Assembly (NCBI RefSeq): GCF_019669905.1
Contig: NZ_AP019777.1
Location: forward strand, 372,001 to 436,000
Direction of reading: 5' to 3'
Source of the DNA: Methylomonas koyamae
GTDB lineage: Bacteria > Pseudomonadota > Gammaproteobacteria > Methylococcales > Methylomonadaceae
DNA length: 64,000 bases
Shown: piece after piece, positions 37,298-46,650 of the stretch
Position numbering within the stretch: the stretch's first letter is position 1
Layout of the letters: each line of letters starts with the position of its first letter
Notes under the pieces: generated by a model
What the model was told of the DNA's origin: nothing
Databases searched by the model: none
Seen by the model: only the letters and a program-made list of their open reading frames with translations
Program-made: the position numbers and the translations under genes

Positions 37298-38284
37298 ATG
37301 ACCGCTACCAGCCCAGATTCCTGCCAAACCGCGCTGCAACAACTCAAACACCACATCAACAGCCAAATCATCGGCCAGGAAGTCCTGGTGGAACGGATGT
37401 TGATCGCGTTGCTGGCCGACGGCCACCTGTTGGTGGAAGGTGCGCCGGGTCTGGCCAAAACCCGCGCCATCAACGTTCTCAGCCAGGGCATTCAGGCCGA
37501 TTTTCACCGGGTGCAATTTACCCCGGACCTGTTGCCGGCCGATTTGACCGGCACCGAAATTTACCGGCCGCAGCTCGGCAGTTTCGAATTTCAGACCGGC
37601 CCCTTGTTTCATAACTTGATTCTGGCCGATGAAATCAACCGGGCGCCGGCCAAAGTGCAGGCGGCGTTGCTGGAAGCGATGGCCGAGCGGCAGATCACGG
37701 TCGGCAAAGCCACTTATCCGTTGCCGCAACTGTTCATGGTCATGGCCACGCAAAACCCGATCGAACAGGAAGGCACCTATCCGTTGCCGGAAGCGCAGCT
37801 CGACCGGTTTTTGCTGCACGTCAAAATCGATTATCCCGATGCGGGCCACGAACAAGCCATTCTGCATTTGGCCCGTGCCGAAGCCAGAGGCGCCTTGCAG
37901 GCCGGCGCCGCGCCGGCGGTAAAGATCAGCCAGCAAACTCTGTTCGCCGCCCGCGGCGAAGTGCTGGACCTGTATCTGGCCGACAGCCTGGAGCAATATT
38001 TGTTGCAGATCGTATTGGCAACCCGTAAGCCGGCGGCTTACGGCCAGGACCTGGCGGGCTGGATCCAATACGGCGCCAGCCCGCGGGCCAGCATTGCGTT
38101 GGATCGTTGCGCCCGGGCCAAGGCCTGGCTGGCGCAGCGCGATTTCGTCGATCCGGCCGATATCCAGGACATGGCTTACGACGTGCTCCGCCACCGGCTG
38201 ATTTTGTCTTACGAAGCCGAAGCCGAAGGCATCACCGCCGACTATGTGGTCAAGGAACTGATCGCCAGAATCGCCGTGCCCTGA
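37298..38284 (+). CDS. MoxR-family AAA+ ATPase
   Basis: A 328-residue MoxR/RavA-like chaperone-type ATPase. Walker A is EGAPGLAKT, a common MoxR variant; Walker B is LILADEINRAP; sensor 1 is VMATQNPIEQEGTYPLPEAQLDRF. MoxR proteins work with VWA-domain partners to mature or assemble protein complexes, and the following DUF58, DUF4381 and VWA genes are its typical partners. It starts this operon; its stop overlaps the next ATG by one base. Confidence 0.95.
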   Translation: MTATSPDSCQTALQQLKHHINSQIIGQEVLVERMLIALLADGHLLVEGAPGLAKTRAINVLSQGIQADFHRVQFTPDLLPADLTGTEIYRPQLGSFEFQTGPLFHNLILADEINRAPAKVQAALLEAMAERQITVGKATYPLPQLFMVMATQNPIEQEGTYPLPEAQLDRFLLHVKIDYPDAGHEQAILHLARAEARGALQAGAAPAVKISQQTLFAARGEVLDLYLADSLEQYLLQIVLATRKPAAYGQDLAGWIQYGASPRASIALDRCARAKAWLAQRDFVDPADIQDMAYDVLRHRLILSYEAEAEGITADYVVKELIARIAVP

Positions 38285-39198
38285 TGAATGCGCAACCAAC
38301 GGCCGACAACCCGCGGGTGGCCGTCTCTCTAAAAGCGTTGGTCGATCTGGCCAAACCGGCCGCTGCAATCAGCCTGGGCCATGCCAACATCCGCGCGGCG
38401 CAGAGCGGCAATTACCTGTCGCATCTGAAAGGGCGCGGCATGGCATTCGACGAAACCCGGCTGTACCAGCCCGGCGACGACGTGCGCCGCATCGACTGGC
38501 GCGTCACCGCCCGCACCGGCAAACCGCACAGCAAGATTTTCAAGGAGGAACGGGAGCGGCCGATGTTCATCGCCGTCGATTACCGGGCGGCGATGGCGTT
38601 CGCTACCCGCGGCGTATTCAAATCGGTGCAGGCCGCTCGTCTGGCGGCGTTGCTGGCTTGGGCCGCACTACAGCAGGGCGATCGCATCGGCGGCCAGATT
38701 TTCAGCGAAGCCGGTTGCCAGGAGATCCGGCCGCAAACCGGCAAACCGGCCTTGCTGCGTTTTTTGAATGCCCTGGTAAAACCCGCCTATAGCGGCGATC
38801 CGGCCGCTACGCTCGACCTGCCGTTGTCCCGGTTGCTGCACCACGCCCACCCCGGCAGCCGGGTCTATATCCTCAGCGACTTTCGCGGCCTGAACCCCGC
38901 CGCCGAGCGGCATCTGGCCAATTTGGCCAAGCACTGCGAAGTGGTCCTGGTTCACATCGCCGATCCGCTGGAAATCAGCCTGCCCGGCAAGGGTCGCTAC
39001 CGGTTTACCGACGGCTTGCGGGAAATCCTGTTCGACAGCGGCGACCGGCAACGGGCGGAGGCTTACCGGCAACGTTTCGCCGACCGCCGCCGGTTGTTGC
39101 AAAAGTTGTCCAACCAATTGCGCCTGCTGTTGATTCCCTGCAGCACGCAGCAAGCGGCGCTGGACGTACTGACCGGTGCCCGGCCGCAATACCGCTAG
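38284..39198 (+). CDS. DUF58 protein of the MoxR/Bat operon
   Basis: A 304-residue cytoplasmic protein with a DUF58 domain, marked by GRGMAFDETRLYQPGDDVRRIDWRVTARTG (abridged: GDDVRRIDWRVTA). DUF58 proteins are a VWA-like fold and accompany MoxR ATPases. It begins one base inside the moxR stop and precedes the GGDEF-EAL gene by 15 bases. In the usual order DUF4381 would follow directly. No catalytic function is known. Confidence 0.9.
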   Translation: MNAQPTADNPRVAVSLKALVDLAKPAAAISLGHANIRAAQSGNYLSHLKGRGMAFDETRLYQPGDDVRRIDWRVTARTGKPHSKIFKEERERPMFIAVDYRAAMAFATRGVFKSVQAARLAALLAWAALQQGDRIGGQIFSEAGCQEIRPQTGKPALLRFLNALVKPAYSGDPAATLDLPLSRLLHHAHPGSRVYILSDFRGLNPAAERHLANLAKHCEVVLVHIADPLEISLPGKGRYRFTDGLREILFDSGDRQRAEAYRQRFADRRRLLQKLSNQLRLLLIPCSTQQAALDVLTGARPQYR

Positions 39199-39213
39199 CG
39201 TTTTAGAACGACC

Positions 39214-42200
39214 ATGCCCGCTTCCCAGAATCTGTTACGTTCCGCCAATCTGGCCGCCCCGGCGCTGCGGGCACGGCAAGCCGGATTTATGCGGCCATGG
39301 CATTTCGCCGGCGGTATCGGTTTGCTGGCGGCCGCGATTTTTCTCGGCGGTTGGTTGGGGATGAAATTGGTGATTCCGCCCGGTTATTCCAGCCCGCTAT
39401 GGCCGCCGGCCGGGATTGCATTGGCCGCGCTGCTGATATTCGGCCGCCGGTTCTGGCCCGGCATCTGGTTGGGGGCGCTGCTGAACGAACTGGCCACGGC
39501 TGCGAGTTTCTCCGGCCAATTGGACTCCGCCGCTATTGCCGCCGCGTTGCTGATCGCCAGCGGCAGTACCCTGCAAGCCGTGGTCGCGTCCGTGTTGTCC
39601 GAAAAATACCTGCAGCCGGGCCTGCCGAAGTTGGAGACGCCGGGCGCCATCCTGGCGTTTTTCGTGTTGGCCGGTCCGCTGGCCTGTTTGACCGCACCCA
39701 GCGTTGGTGTCGCCACCCTGTACGGCCTGGATTTGATGCCCGGCGACGAGTTGCAGAACTCCTGGCGCAACTGGTGGATCGGCGACAGCTTGGGGGTGAT
39801 GGTGATCGCGCCGTTGCTGTTTTGCGCCTGCGGCCGGCCGCAGGCGTTGTGGCGGGCGCGGCGCTTGAGCGTGGCTTTGCCGCTGCTGGGAACTTTGCTG
39901 GCGCTGGTTTTAGTGTTCATGCAGGTGTTTCGCGCCGAGCAAACCCGGATCCAGCAGGCCTTCGACAATCGGGCAGCGGCCATCGAAACGCTATTGGTGG
40001 AATATACCACCCATGTCGTCGACAGCAGTCTGGCGTTGCGGGATGTGTTTCTGGCGTCCAGCGATGTCAGCCGCGCGGAATTTGCCGTGTTCGCCCGCGG
40101 CATTTTGGAACGGCATCCGGAAATCCAGGCCTTGGAATGGTTGCCGCGCATCCGCCTCGAGCAACGCGCAGCCTTCGAAGCCAAAGTACAGCAAGAAGGC
40201 TACGCCGGCTTTCGCATTACCGAGCGCGGCGCCGACGGCGGTTTGGCGCCGGCCGCCGAACGCGCCGAATATTTTCCGGTGGCCTACGTCGAGCCGATGG
40301 TCGGCAACGAAAAAGCGTTCGGCCTGGATTCGCTTTCCAATCCGCTGAGCAAACTGGCCAAGGACGAGGCCCGCGCCACCGGCAAGCCGACCGCGTCGGC
40401 CGGCCTCAGTCTGATGCAGGTCAACGGCTCGGCGCCAGGCGTATTGGTGTCGATACCGGTGTTCAAGGCGGCGGCCGGCGTTAGCGGCCAGGATTTTGCC
40501 GGTTTCGTATCGGCGGTGATTTTGCCGGCGCGGATGGTGGAAGTCGTTACCAAGGGGCTGAACACGCAATCGTTGGACATCAGTATCGAAGATACCGCCG
40601 GTACCGGCGTGCATAAGGAACTGTTTGCCAAGCGTCTGCCGGCCACGGTAAGGCAAAATTACGCGCTGCGGGATTGGCAGCGCATCTTCAAGTTCGTCGA
40701 CCGCGATTGGCGGGTGACGATCTCGCCGAGCAGCCTGTTCATCAACGAACAGGGTTCTTCGGTGCTGTGGGTGACCTTGCTCGGCGGGCTTTGTTTCACC
40801 AGCTTGATGAACATCATGCTGTTGATCGTCAGCGGCCGTACCGCCGCCGTCGAAGCTTTGGTCGAACAACGCACCCGCGATCTGGAAACGGCGGTGGCCG
40901 AACAAAAAGCCGCGGCGCAACAGGCGCAGGAGTCGGAGCTGAAATTGCGCACTATCGTCGAATCGCAACCGGAATGCGTAAAACTGCTGGCGCGCGACGG
41001 CAGCCTGCTGCAGATGAACCGGGCCGGCCTGGACATGATAGAAGCCGATAGCTTGCAACAGGCGCAGGATTGCCGGTTGGAAGATCTGGTTGGCGCCAAA
41101 TACCGTAGCCAATTCAAGAAATTGATCCGCCGCGTCTTCGCCGGGGCTTCCGGCACGCTGGAATTCGAAATCACCGGTTTACGCGGCGGCCAGCGCTGGC
41201 TGGATACCCATGCCGTGCCGATGCGCGATGCCGACGGCAACATTACCGCCTTGCTCGGCCTGTCGCGCGACATTACCGAGCGCAAATTGGCCGAGGACGA
41301 TTTGAAACTGGCCGCCCGCGTATTCAGCGCAGCCCACGAGGGCATTTTGATCACCGACGCCGCCGCCAACATCATCGACGTCAATCCGACGTTTTGCGAG
41401 ATTACCGGATACAGCCGGGACGAAATCGTCGGCAAAAATCCAAGCATTCTGCAATCCGGCAAATACGGCCCGGAATTCTATGCCGAGATGTGGCGCGAGT
41501 TGCGCCAGCACCAGCATTGGCACGGCGAATTGTGGAACCGCAAGAAAAACGGCGATTTATATGCGGAATGGTTGACGATTTCGGCGTTGTGCGACAGCGA
41601 CGGCCACATCACGCATTACGTCGGCCTGTTTTCCGACGTGACCCAGGCCAAACAGCAGCAACAGCTTTTGGAGTTGGTGGCGCATTACGACCCGCTGACC
41701 CGCTTGCCGAACCGGATATTGTTCGCCGACCGTCTGAGCCAGGCTATCGCCCACAGCAAGCGGGACAAGTCGCTGCTGGCGATCTGCTTTCTGGATCTGG
41801 ACGGTTTCAAACCGGTCAACGACGTGTTCGGCCACGACGTCGGCGACCGGGTGCTGGTGGAAGTGGCGGAGCGCATCAAAAATGCCATACGCGAGGAAGA
41901 CAGCGTGTCGCGCCACGGCGGCGACGAATTTGCGTTGCTGCTGCGCGATATCGACACGCTGGAGCAATGCGAGCAGGCCATTCGGCGCATTCACCAGGCG
42001 ATTTCCGAACCGTTCGCCATCGACGGCCAGCAAGTCACGGTCGGCGCCAGCAGCGGCTATACCTTATATCCGCTGGACGATGCAGATCCGGACGGCCTGT
42101 TGCGTCACGCCGACCACGCCATGTACCAGGCCAAATTGGCCGGCAAGAACCGCTGCCAGTTGTTCGATGCGACCCAGGACCAGCAGATCATGCATCGCCA

Positions 42201-43359
42201 CCAGCAATTGCGCGATATCGAAGCGGCCTTCCTCAACGGCGAAATGTGCCTGTATTACCAGCCCAAAGTCGATATCAAGCGCGGACGGGTGGCCGGGGTC
42301 GAGGCGCTGATCCGTTGGTTGAGCCCGCAACGCGGCATGGTGCCGCCGCTGGATTTTTTGCCGGCCATCGCCTCCACCGATCTGGAAATCCGCATCGGCA
42401 ATTGGGTGATCGAGCAGGCCTGTCGCGACCTGGCGGCCTGGCGGGCGCAGGGGTTGAAGTTGGAAGTCAGCGTCAATATTTCCTCTTACCACTTGCTGTG
42501 GCCCGGGATTCAGGACCATATCGCCGGCATCTTGCGGCAACATCCCGAGGTTCCGGCGCAAGCCTTGCAGCTCGAAATTCTGGAAAGCACTGCGTTGGAC
42601 GATTTGGGCGCCGTGAACCGCATCATCAAGAATTGCCGGGAACAACTCGGCATCAGCGTGGCGCTGGACGACTTCGGCACCGGCTATTCGTCGCTGACCC
42701 ATTTACGGCATTTATCGGTCGATACCGTCAAAATCGATCAGACCTTCGTTCGCGACATGCTGGACGACCCGGACGATTACGCCATTATCGACAGCGTGAT
42801 CGAGCTGAGCCAGGCTTTTAACCGTAAGGTGGTTGCCGAAGGCGTCGAAAGCCAGGAGCAGGGCGTCGTACTGTTGTTGCTGGGCTGCCGGCTGCTGCAA
42901 GGTTACGCGATTGCCAGGCCGATGCCGGCCGCGCAGATCGCCGAGTGGGTCGCCGGGTACCGGCCTTTCGCCGACTGGAATTTCTATGCCAATGCCGAGT
43001 TGACGCCGGAACAGACCATGATCGCGATCCGGCGCTGCGATGCCCGGCAATGGTTGCAGCGGGTGCGGGATTGCCTGTACGGTGCCGGGCAGAAGCCGGC
43101 GCCGGCCTGGCCGATCATGGATCGCAAACGCACCCATCTCGGGCGCTGGCTGCGTCAGGCCAAGCAGGAGCGGCAATACGCCGAGGATTGGCTGGAACGG
43201 CTCCAGCAATTGCAGCACGATTTGCACAGCCAAGCCGACCGCTTGAAGCATCGGTACGATGCCGGCGAGTTGGCGGCAGCGCAAGCCGGGTTTGCCGATT
43301 TGCAGGCGCTACAACAGGAAATCGACGAACGCCTGATCCTGTATACTCAACTTCCCTGA
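39214..43359 (+). CDS. MASE1-CHASE-PAS-GGDEF-EAL membrane protein
   Basis: A 1381-residue cyclic di-GMP signalling protein. The N-terminal membrane part (about residues 28-240) is MASE1-like (PPGYSSPLWPPAGIALAALL). A periplasmic CHASE-type sensor follows (about 245-515, ending in a further membrane helix at 517-540). Then two PAS domains (about 575-815), a GGDEF domain (GGDEF at 902-906, with RxxD as REED in front) and an EAL domain (EAL at 1030-1032; [25 protein letters not shown]). Both active sites look intact. The helical tail (about 1255-1381) matches that of the protein at 1884-6512. It sits inside the moxR/bat operon, 15 bases after DUF58 and 17 before DUF4381, an unusual place. Confidence 0.92.
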   Translation: MPASQNLLRSANLAAPALRARQAGFMRPWHFAGGIGLLAAAIFLGGWLGMKLVIPPGYSSPLWPPAGIALAALLIFGRRFWPGIWLGALLNELATAASFSGQLDSAAIAAALLIASGSTLQAVVASVLSEKYLQPGLPKLETPGAILAFFVLAGPLACLTAPSVGVATLYGLDLMPGDELQNSWRNWWIGDSLGVMVIAPLLFCACGRPQALWRARRLSVALPLLGTLLALVLVFMQVFRAEQTRIQQAFDNRAAAIETLLVEYTTHVVDSSLALRDVFLASSDVSRAEFAVFARGILERHPEIQALEWLPRIRLEQRAAFEAKVQQEGYAGFRITERGADGGLAPAAERAEYFPVAYVEPMVGNEKAFGLDSLSNPLSKLAKDEARATGKPTASAGLSLMQVNGSAPGVLVSIPVFKAAAGVSGQDFAGFVSAVILPARMVEVVTKGLNTQSLDISIEDTAGTGVHKELFAKRLPATVRQNYALRDWQRIFKFVDRDWRVTISPSSLFINEQGSSVLWVTLLGGLCFTSLMNIMLLIVSGRTAAVEALVEQRTRDLETAVAEQKAAAQQAQESELKLRTIVESQPECVKLLARDGSLLQMNRAGLDMIEADSLQQAQDCRLEDLVGAKYRSQFKKLIRRVFAGASGTLEFEITGLRGGQRWLDTHAVPMRDADGNITALLGLSRDITERKLAEDDLKLAARVFSAAHEGILITDAAANIIDVNPTFCEITGYSRDEIVGKNPSILQSGKYGPEFYAEMWRELRQHQHWHGELWNRKKNGDLYAEWLTISALCDSDGHITHYVGLFSDVTQAKQQQQLLELVAHYDPLTRLPNRILFADRLSQAIAHSKRDKSLLAICFLDLDGFKPVNDVFGHDVGDRVLVEVAERIKNAIREEDSVSRHGGDEFALLLRDIDTLEQCEQAIRRIHQAISEPFAIDGQQVTVGASSGYTLYPLDDADPDGLLRHADHAMYQAKLAGKNRCQLFDATQDQQIMHRHQQLRDIEAAFLNGEMCLYYQPKVDIKRGRVAGVEALIRWLSPQRGMVPPLDFLPAIASTDLEIRIGNWVIEQACRDLAAWRAQGLKLEVSVNISSYHLLWPGIQDHIAGILRQHPEVPAQALQLEILESTALDDLGAVNRIIKNCREQLGISVALDDFGTGYSSLTHLRHLSVDTVKIDQTFVRDMLDDPDDYAIIDSVIELSQAFNRKVVAEGVESQEQGVVLLLLGCRLLQGYAIARPMPAAQIAEWVAGYRPFADWNFYANAELTPEQTMIAIRRCDARQWLQRVRDCLYGAGQKPAPAWPIMDRKRTHLGRWLRQAKQERQYAEDWLERLQQLQHDLHSQADRLKHRYDAGELAAAQAGFADLQALQQEIDERLILYTQLP

Positions 43360-43376
43360 ATTCGATAACGCCAACG

Positions 43377-43844
43377 ATGGAACAATTGCCGTTAAGAGAT
43401 ATTCATTTGCCCGACGCCGTCGGTTTTTGGCCGCCGGCGCCCGGCTGGTGGGCGTTGGCGCTGTTGCTGCCGGTTTTGGCGCTTGCCTTGCGCCAACTTT
43501 ATAAAAGAATGCGCCGGCGCAGCGCCGTTAAAATCGCCGGCAAATTGCTGCAAAGTATGCGCAGCCAACCCAACGGCGATGCCAAACAAACCGTGGCGGC
43601 CTTGTCCGCGTTGCTGCGCCGGGTCGCGCTGAGTACCGCGCCGCGGCGGGACGTGGCCAGCCTCAGCGGCCACGCCTGGCTGCAGTATCTTGACCGCTCC
43701 CTGCCGGATGCGCCGTTCACGCAAGGTCCGGGCCGATGCCTGGCCGATGCCCACTTCCGGCCGCACGCGCCGGCCGAAGCCGAACTGGACGCGGTGTTCG
43801 AGCTGTGCGAACGCTGGCTGAAACAACAGGCGAAACACGCATGA
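43377..43844 (+). CDS. DUF4381 membrane protein of the Bat operon
   Basis: A 155-residue protein with one N-terminal membrane helix (about 23-42) and a cytoplasmic helical domain. The opening LRDIHLPDAVGFWPPAPGWW is the DUF4381 signature. It always sits between DUF58 and VWA genes of moxR operons. The ATG at 43377 is right for the family; the frame is open upstream, inside the previous gene. Its end overlaps the next start (ATGA). The exact role is unknown. Confidence 0.92.
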   Translation: MEQLPLRDIHLPDAVGFWPPAPGWWALALLLPVLALALRQLYKRMRRRSAVKIAGKLLQSMRSQPNGDAKQTVAALSALLRRVALSTAPRRDVASLSGHAWLQYLDRSLPDAPFTQGPGRCLADAHFRPHAPAEAELDAVFELCERWLKQQAKHA

Positions 43845-44827
43845 TAACGCTGGTCTGGCCTTGGCTGTTGGCCCTGGCGCCGTTGCCGCTGTTGCTGCGC
43901 CGCTGGTTGCCGGCCCAGGCTCCGGCCCGGCAAGCGGCGTTGAAAACGCCGTTTCTGGACGATTTCGGCAGCGATCCGGGGCAAATCGCCGGTAGCGAAC
44001 GGCGCTGGCCGCTATGGCTGGCCGCTTGCGCCTGGCTGTGTCTGCTGTTGGCGGCGGCGCGGCCGCAATGGCTGGGCGAGCCGTTGGAGCAGGCGGTCAG
44101 CGGCCGCGATCTGATGCTGGCGGTCGACGTATCCGGTAGTATGCAGGAGGAAGACTTCCTGTTGGGTAAACAGCGGGTAGACCGGCTGACCGCGATCAAA
44201 CAGGTGGCCGGAGACTTCATCATGCGCCGCGCCGGCGACCGTCTCGGCCTGATTCTATTCGGTACCCAGGCTTATCTGCACGTACCGTTGACCTTCGACC
44301 GTAAGACCGTGCAGACCTTGCTCGGCGAAGCCTTTATCGGCATCACCGAAGACGAACCGAAAACCTCGATCGGCGATGCCATCGGCCTGGCGATCAAACG
44401 CCTGCAAGACCAGAAAGATGCCAGCCGGGTGCTGATTCTGTTGACCGACGGCGCCAACACCGCCGGCGAACTGGAGCCGCTGAAGGCGGCCGAATTGGCC
44501 GCCGAACACCACTTGAAAATCTATACCATCGGTATCGGCGCCGACGAGATTTTGGTGCGCAGTCTGTTCGGCACCCGCCGGGTCAATCCGTCGGTGGATT
44601 TGGACGAAAAAACCTTGACCGCCATCGCCGATACCAGCGGCGGCCACTATTTCCGCGCCCGCAATACCGAGGAATTGGAGCGCATTTACCAAATGCTGGA
44701 CCAACTGGAACCGGTGGAAAAAGACAAACAATATTTCCGGCCGCGCGCGGAGCTGTTCCATTGGCCGCTGACCCTGGCCTTGTGGCTGGCCGGTTTGGTC
44801 GCCGCCGGGAGTTTGCGGTGGAGCTGA
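43841..44827 (+). CDS. BatA-like VWA-domain membrane protein
   Basis: A 328-residue protein of the Bat (Bacteroides aerotolerance) type. Membrane segments flank the chain (about 1-20, 52-72 and 305-325). The VWA domain (about 85-285) has a MIDAS metal site: DVSGSMQEED, the Thr in LHVPLT and the Asp in LLTDGANT. BatA and BatB probably act with MoxR in envelope protein quality control or stress resistance. Start overlaps the stop of DUF4381 by four bases; stop overlaps the next start by one. Confidence 0.93.
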   Translation: MITLVWPWLLALAPLPLLLRRWLPAQAPARQAALKTPFLDDFGSDPGQIAGSERRWPLWLAACAWLCLLLAAARPQWLGEPLEQAVSGRDLMLAVDVSGSMQEEDFLLGKQRVDRLTAIKQVAGDFIMRRAGDRLGLILFGTQAYLHVPLTFDRKTVQTLLGEAFIGITEDEPKTSIGDAIGLAIKRLQDQKDASRVLILLTDGANTAGELEPLKAAELAAEHHLKIYTIGIGADEILVRSLFGTRRVNPSVDLDEKTLTAIADTSGGHYFRARNTEELERIYQMLDQLEPVEKDKQYFRPRAELFHWPLTLALWLAGLVAAGSLRWS

Positions 44828-46611
44828 TGCCGGCAGAGTTCCATTTCTTGCGTCCGCTCTGGTTTCTGGCCTTAGTGCCGGCAGCTTTGCTTTTGCTGAA
44901 ACTGGCGCGGCACCGGCAAAGCCGGGCGAATTGGACCGAGGTTTGCGATGCGGAGCTGCTGCCGTTTGTCCTGCAGGACCAGCCGGCGGCAGCGCAACGG
45001 CGCCACAGCGTCGTCGCCGCCGCGCTGGCGGCAGTACTGGCGGTCACCGCGTTGGCCGGCCCGACCTGGGAGCGTTTGCCCAGCCCGGCTTTTCGCAACG
45101 ATGCGGCACTGGTCATCGCGCTGGACTTGTCCAAATCGATGGATGCCGCCGATATCAAGCCCAGCCGCATCGGCAAGGCCCGCTACAAAATCGCCGATCT
45201 GCTGAAACAGCGCAAGGACGGCCAGACCGCGTTATTGGTTTACGGCGGCGACGCCTTTACCGTGACGCCGCTGACCACCGACACCGCGACCATCGACAGC
45301 CAGTTGCCGGCATTGACCACCGACATCATGCCCAGTCCGGGCAGCCATACTGCTATCGCCATCGAACACGCCGCCAATTTGTTGCGCCAGGCTGGGCTGG
45401 CCAAGGGCCATATCCTGCTGGTCACCGACGGCGCCGACGCCGATGTGGCGGAACAAGCCGAGCATTGGCTGGGCGGTTACCAATTGTCGGTGTTGGCGGT
45501 CGGTACTGTCGACGGCGCGCCGATCCAAGCGGCCGGTGGCGGCTTTTTGAAAGACCGCAGCGGCAACATCGTCGTCGCGAAAATGGACGACACCACGTTG
45601 GCGACTCTGGCCCGCCATGGCGGCGGCCTTTACCAGCCGGTAACGGCCGGCGACGAAGACGTCGAAGCCTTGAGCCGGGCGTTTAACGCGGCGCAAACCG
45701 ATCCGCAAAACCGGGATTCGAATTTGCTATTGCAGCAATGGGACGAGAAAGGCCCGTGGCTGGTTTTGCTGGTGTTACCGTGGGCGGCACTGCAGTTCAG
45801 GAAGGGTTTGCTGCTCTGGTGCCTGTTGAGCCTGGCGCCGCTACCCAGAAACGGGTACGCGCTGGATTGGCAAAGTTTATGGAAAACCCCCGACCAACGC
45901 GCGCAACAAGCCTTCCAGCAGCAGCAATACCAGCAAGCTGCCGAACAGTTCCGCGATCAAGCCTGGCGCGCCGCCGCCCAATACAAGGCCGGCCAATACG
46001 AACAGGCCGCCGAAACCTTGCAGCACGCCGACAGTGCGGAAGGCCATTACAACCGCGGCAACGCGCTGGCTCTTGCCGGCCGGCTGCCGGAGGCGGTGGA
46101 GGCTTACCGCGAGGCCTTGCGGCTCGACCCGCAGCACCAGGACGCGCGCTTCAACAAGGAATTAGTCGAGAAGAAATTGCAGGAGCAACAGCAACAAAAC
46201 CAGGGCCAGCAAGGACAGCCACAGGACGCCGGGCAAGACCGGCAACAGCAACAGCAAGCGCAGTCCGGTCAAGCCGACCGCGACCGGCAGGCGCAATCGG
46301 CTGAGCAACAACGAGAACCAGCGGCGGAGCAACGGCAGTCTGGGCAGCAACCGCAAACGCCGCAGGAGCCGAAACAAACGGATGAACAACAACCGGCGCA
46401 GCCCGACCCGGCCCAAGCCCAGCCCAAGGACGCCAAACCGGAACCGCAGCCGGCGCAATCGGCCGCCGAGGTCGAGCAGAACGAAACCGAGCGCGCCAAC
46501 CAACAGCTATTGAAACGTATCCCCGACGAGCCCACCGGTTTGTTGCGGCGTAAATTCAAATACCAATACAGCCAACGCAATCGCCGGACTCAGGCCGAAA
46601 ACCCCTGGTAA
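44827..46611 (+). CDS. BatB/BatC fusion: VWA plus TPR, Gln-rich tail
   Basis: A 594-residue protein joining two units that are separate in Bacteroides. The VWA domain (about residues 85-290, DLSKSMDAAD, LLVTDGADA) is BatB-like, with membrane helices near residues 10-25 and 55-75 and again at about 310-340. The C-terminal half has TPR motifs (AAAQYKAGQYEQAAETL, EGHYNRGNALALAGRLPEAV) followed by a low-complexity stretch very rich in Gln, Pro, Glu and Asp (about residues 450-555). The ATG at 44827 is chosen by overlap with the previous stop; a GTG three codons earlier is possible. Confidence 0.92.
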   Translation: MPAEFHFLRPLWFLALVPAALLLLKLARHRQSRANWTEVCDAELLPFVLQDQPAAAQRRHSVVAAALAAVLAVTALAGPTWERLPSPAFRNDAALVIALDLSKSMDAADIKPSRIGKARYKIADLLKQRKDGQTALLVYGGDAFTVTPLTTDTATIDSQLPALTTDIMPSPGSHTAIAIEHAANLLRQAGLAKGHILLVTDGADADVAEQAEHWLGGYQLSVLAVGTVDGAPIQAAGGGFLKDRSGNIVVAKMDDTTLATLARHGGGLYQPVTAGDEDVEALSRAFNAAQTDPQNRDSNLLLQQWDEKGPWLVLLVLPWAALQFRKGLLLWCLLSLAPLPRNGYALDWQSLWKTPDQRAQQAFQQQQYQQAAEQFRDQAWRAAAQYKAGQYEQAAETLQHADSAEGHYNRGNALALAGRLPEAVEAYREALRLDPQHQDARFNKELVEKKLQEQQQQNQGQQGQPQDAGQDRQQQQQAQSGQADRDRQAQSAEQQREPAAEQRQSGQQPQTPQEPKQTDEQQPAQPDPAQAQPKDAKPEPQPAQSAAEVEQNETERANQQLLKRIPDEPTGLLRRKFKYQYSQRNRRTQAENPW

Positions 46612-46650
46612 AGCGCAGCGTAACCCGTTCCACAGACTGATGAGAAGACG

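Noticed and set aside
41394..42821. 475-codon plus-strand frame within the GGDEF-EAL gene
   Set aside because: It is a shifted frame of a gene with intact GGDEF and EAL motifs; the translated product is Arg/Gly-rich and unlike any protein.
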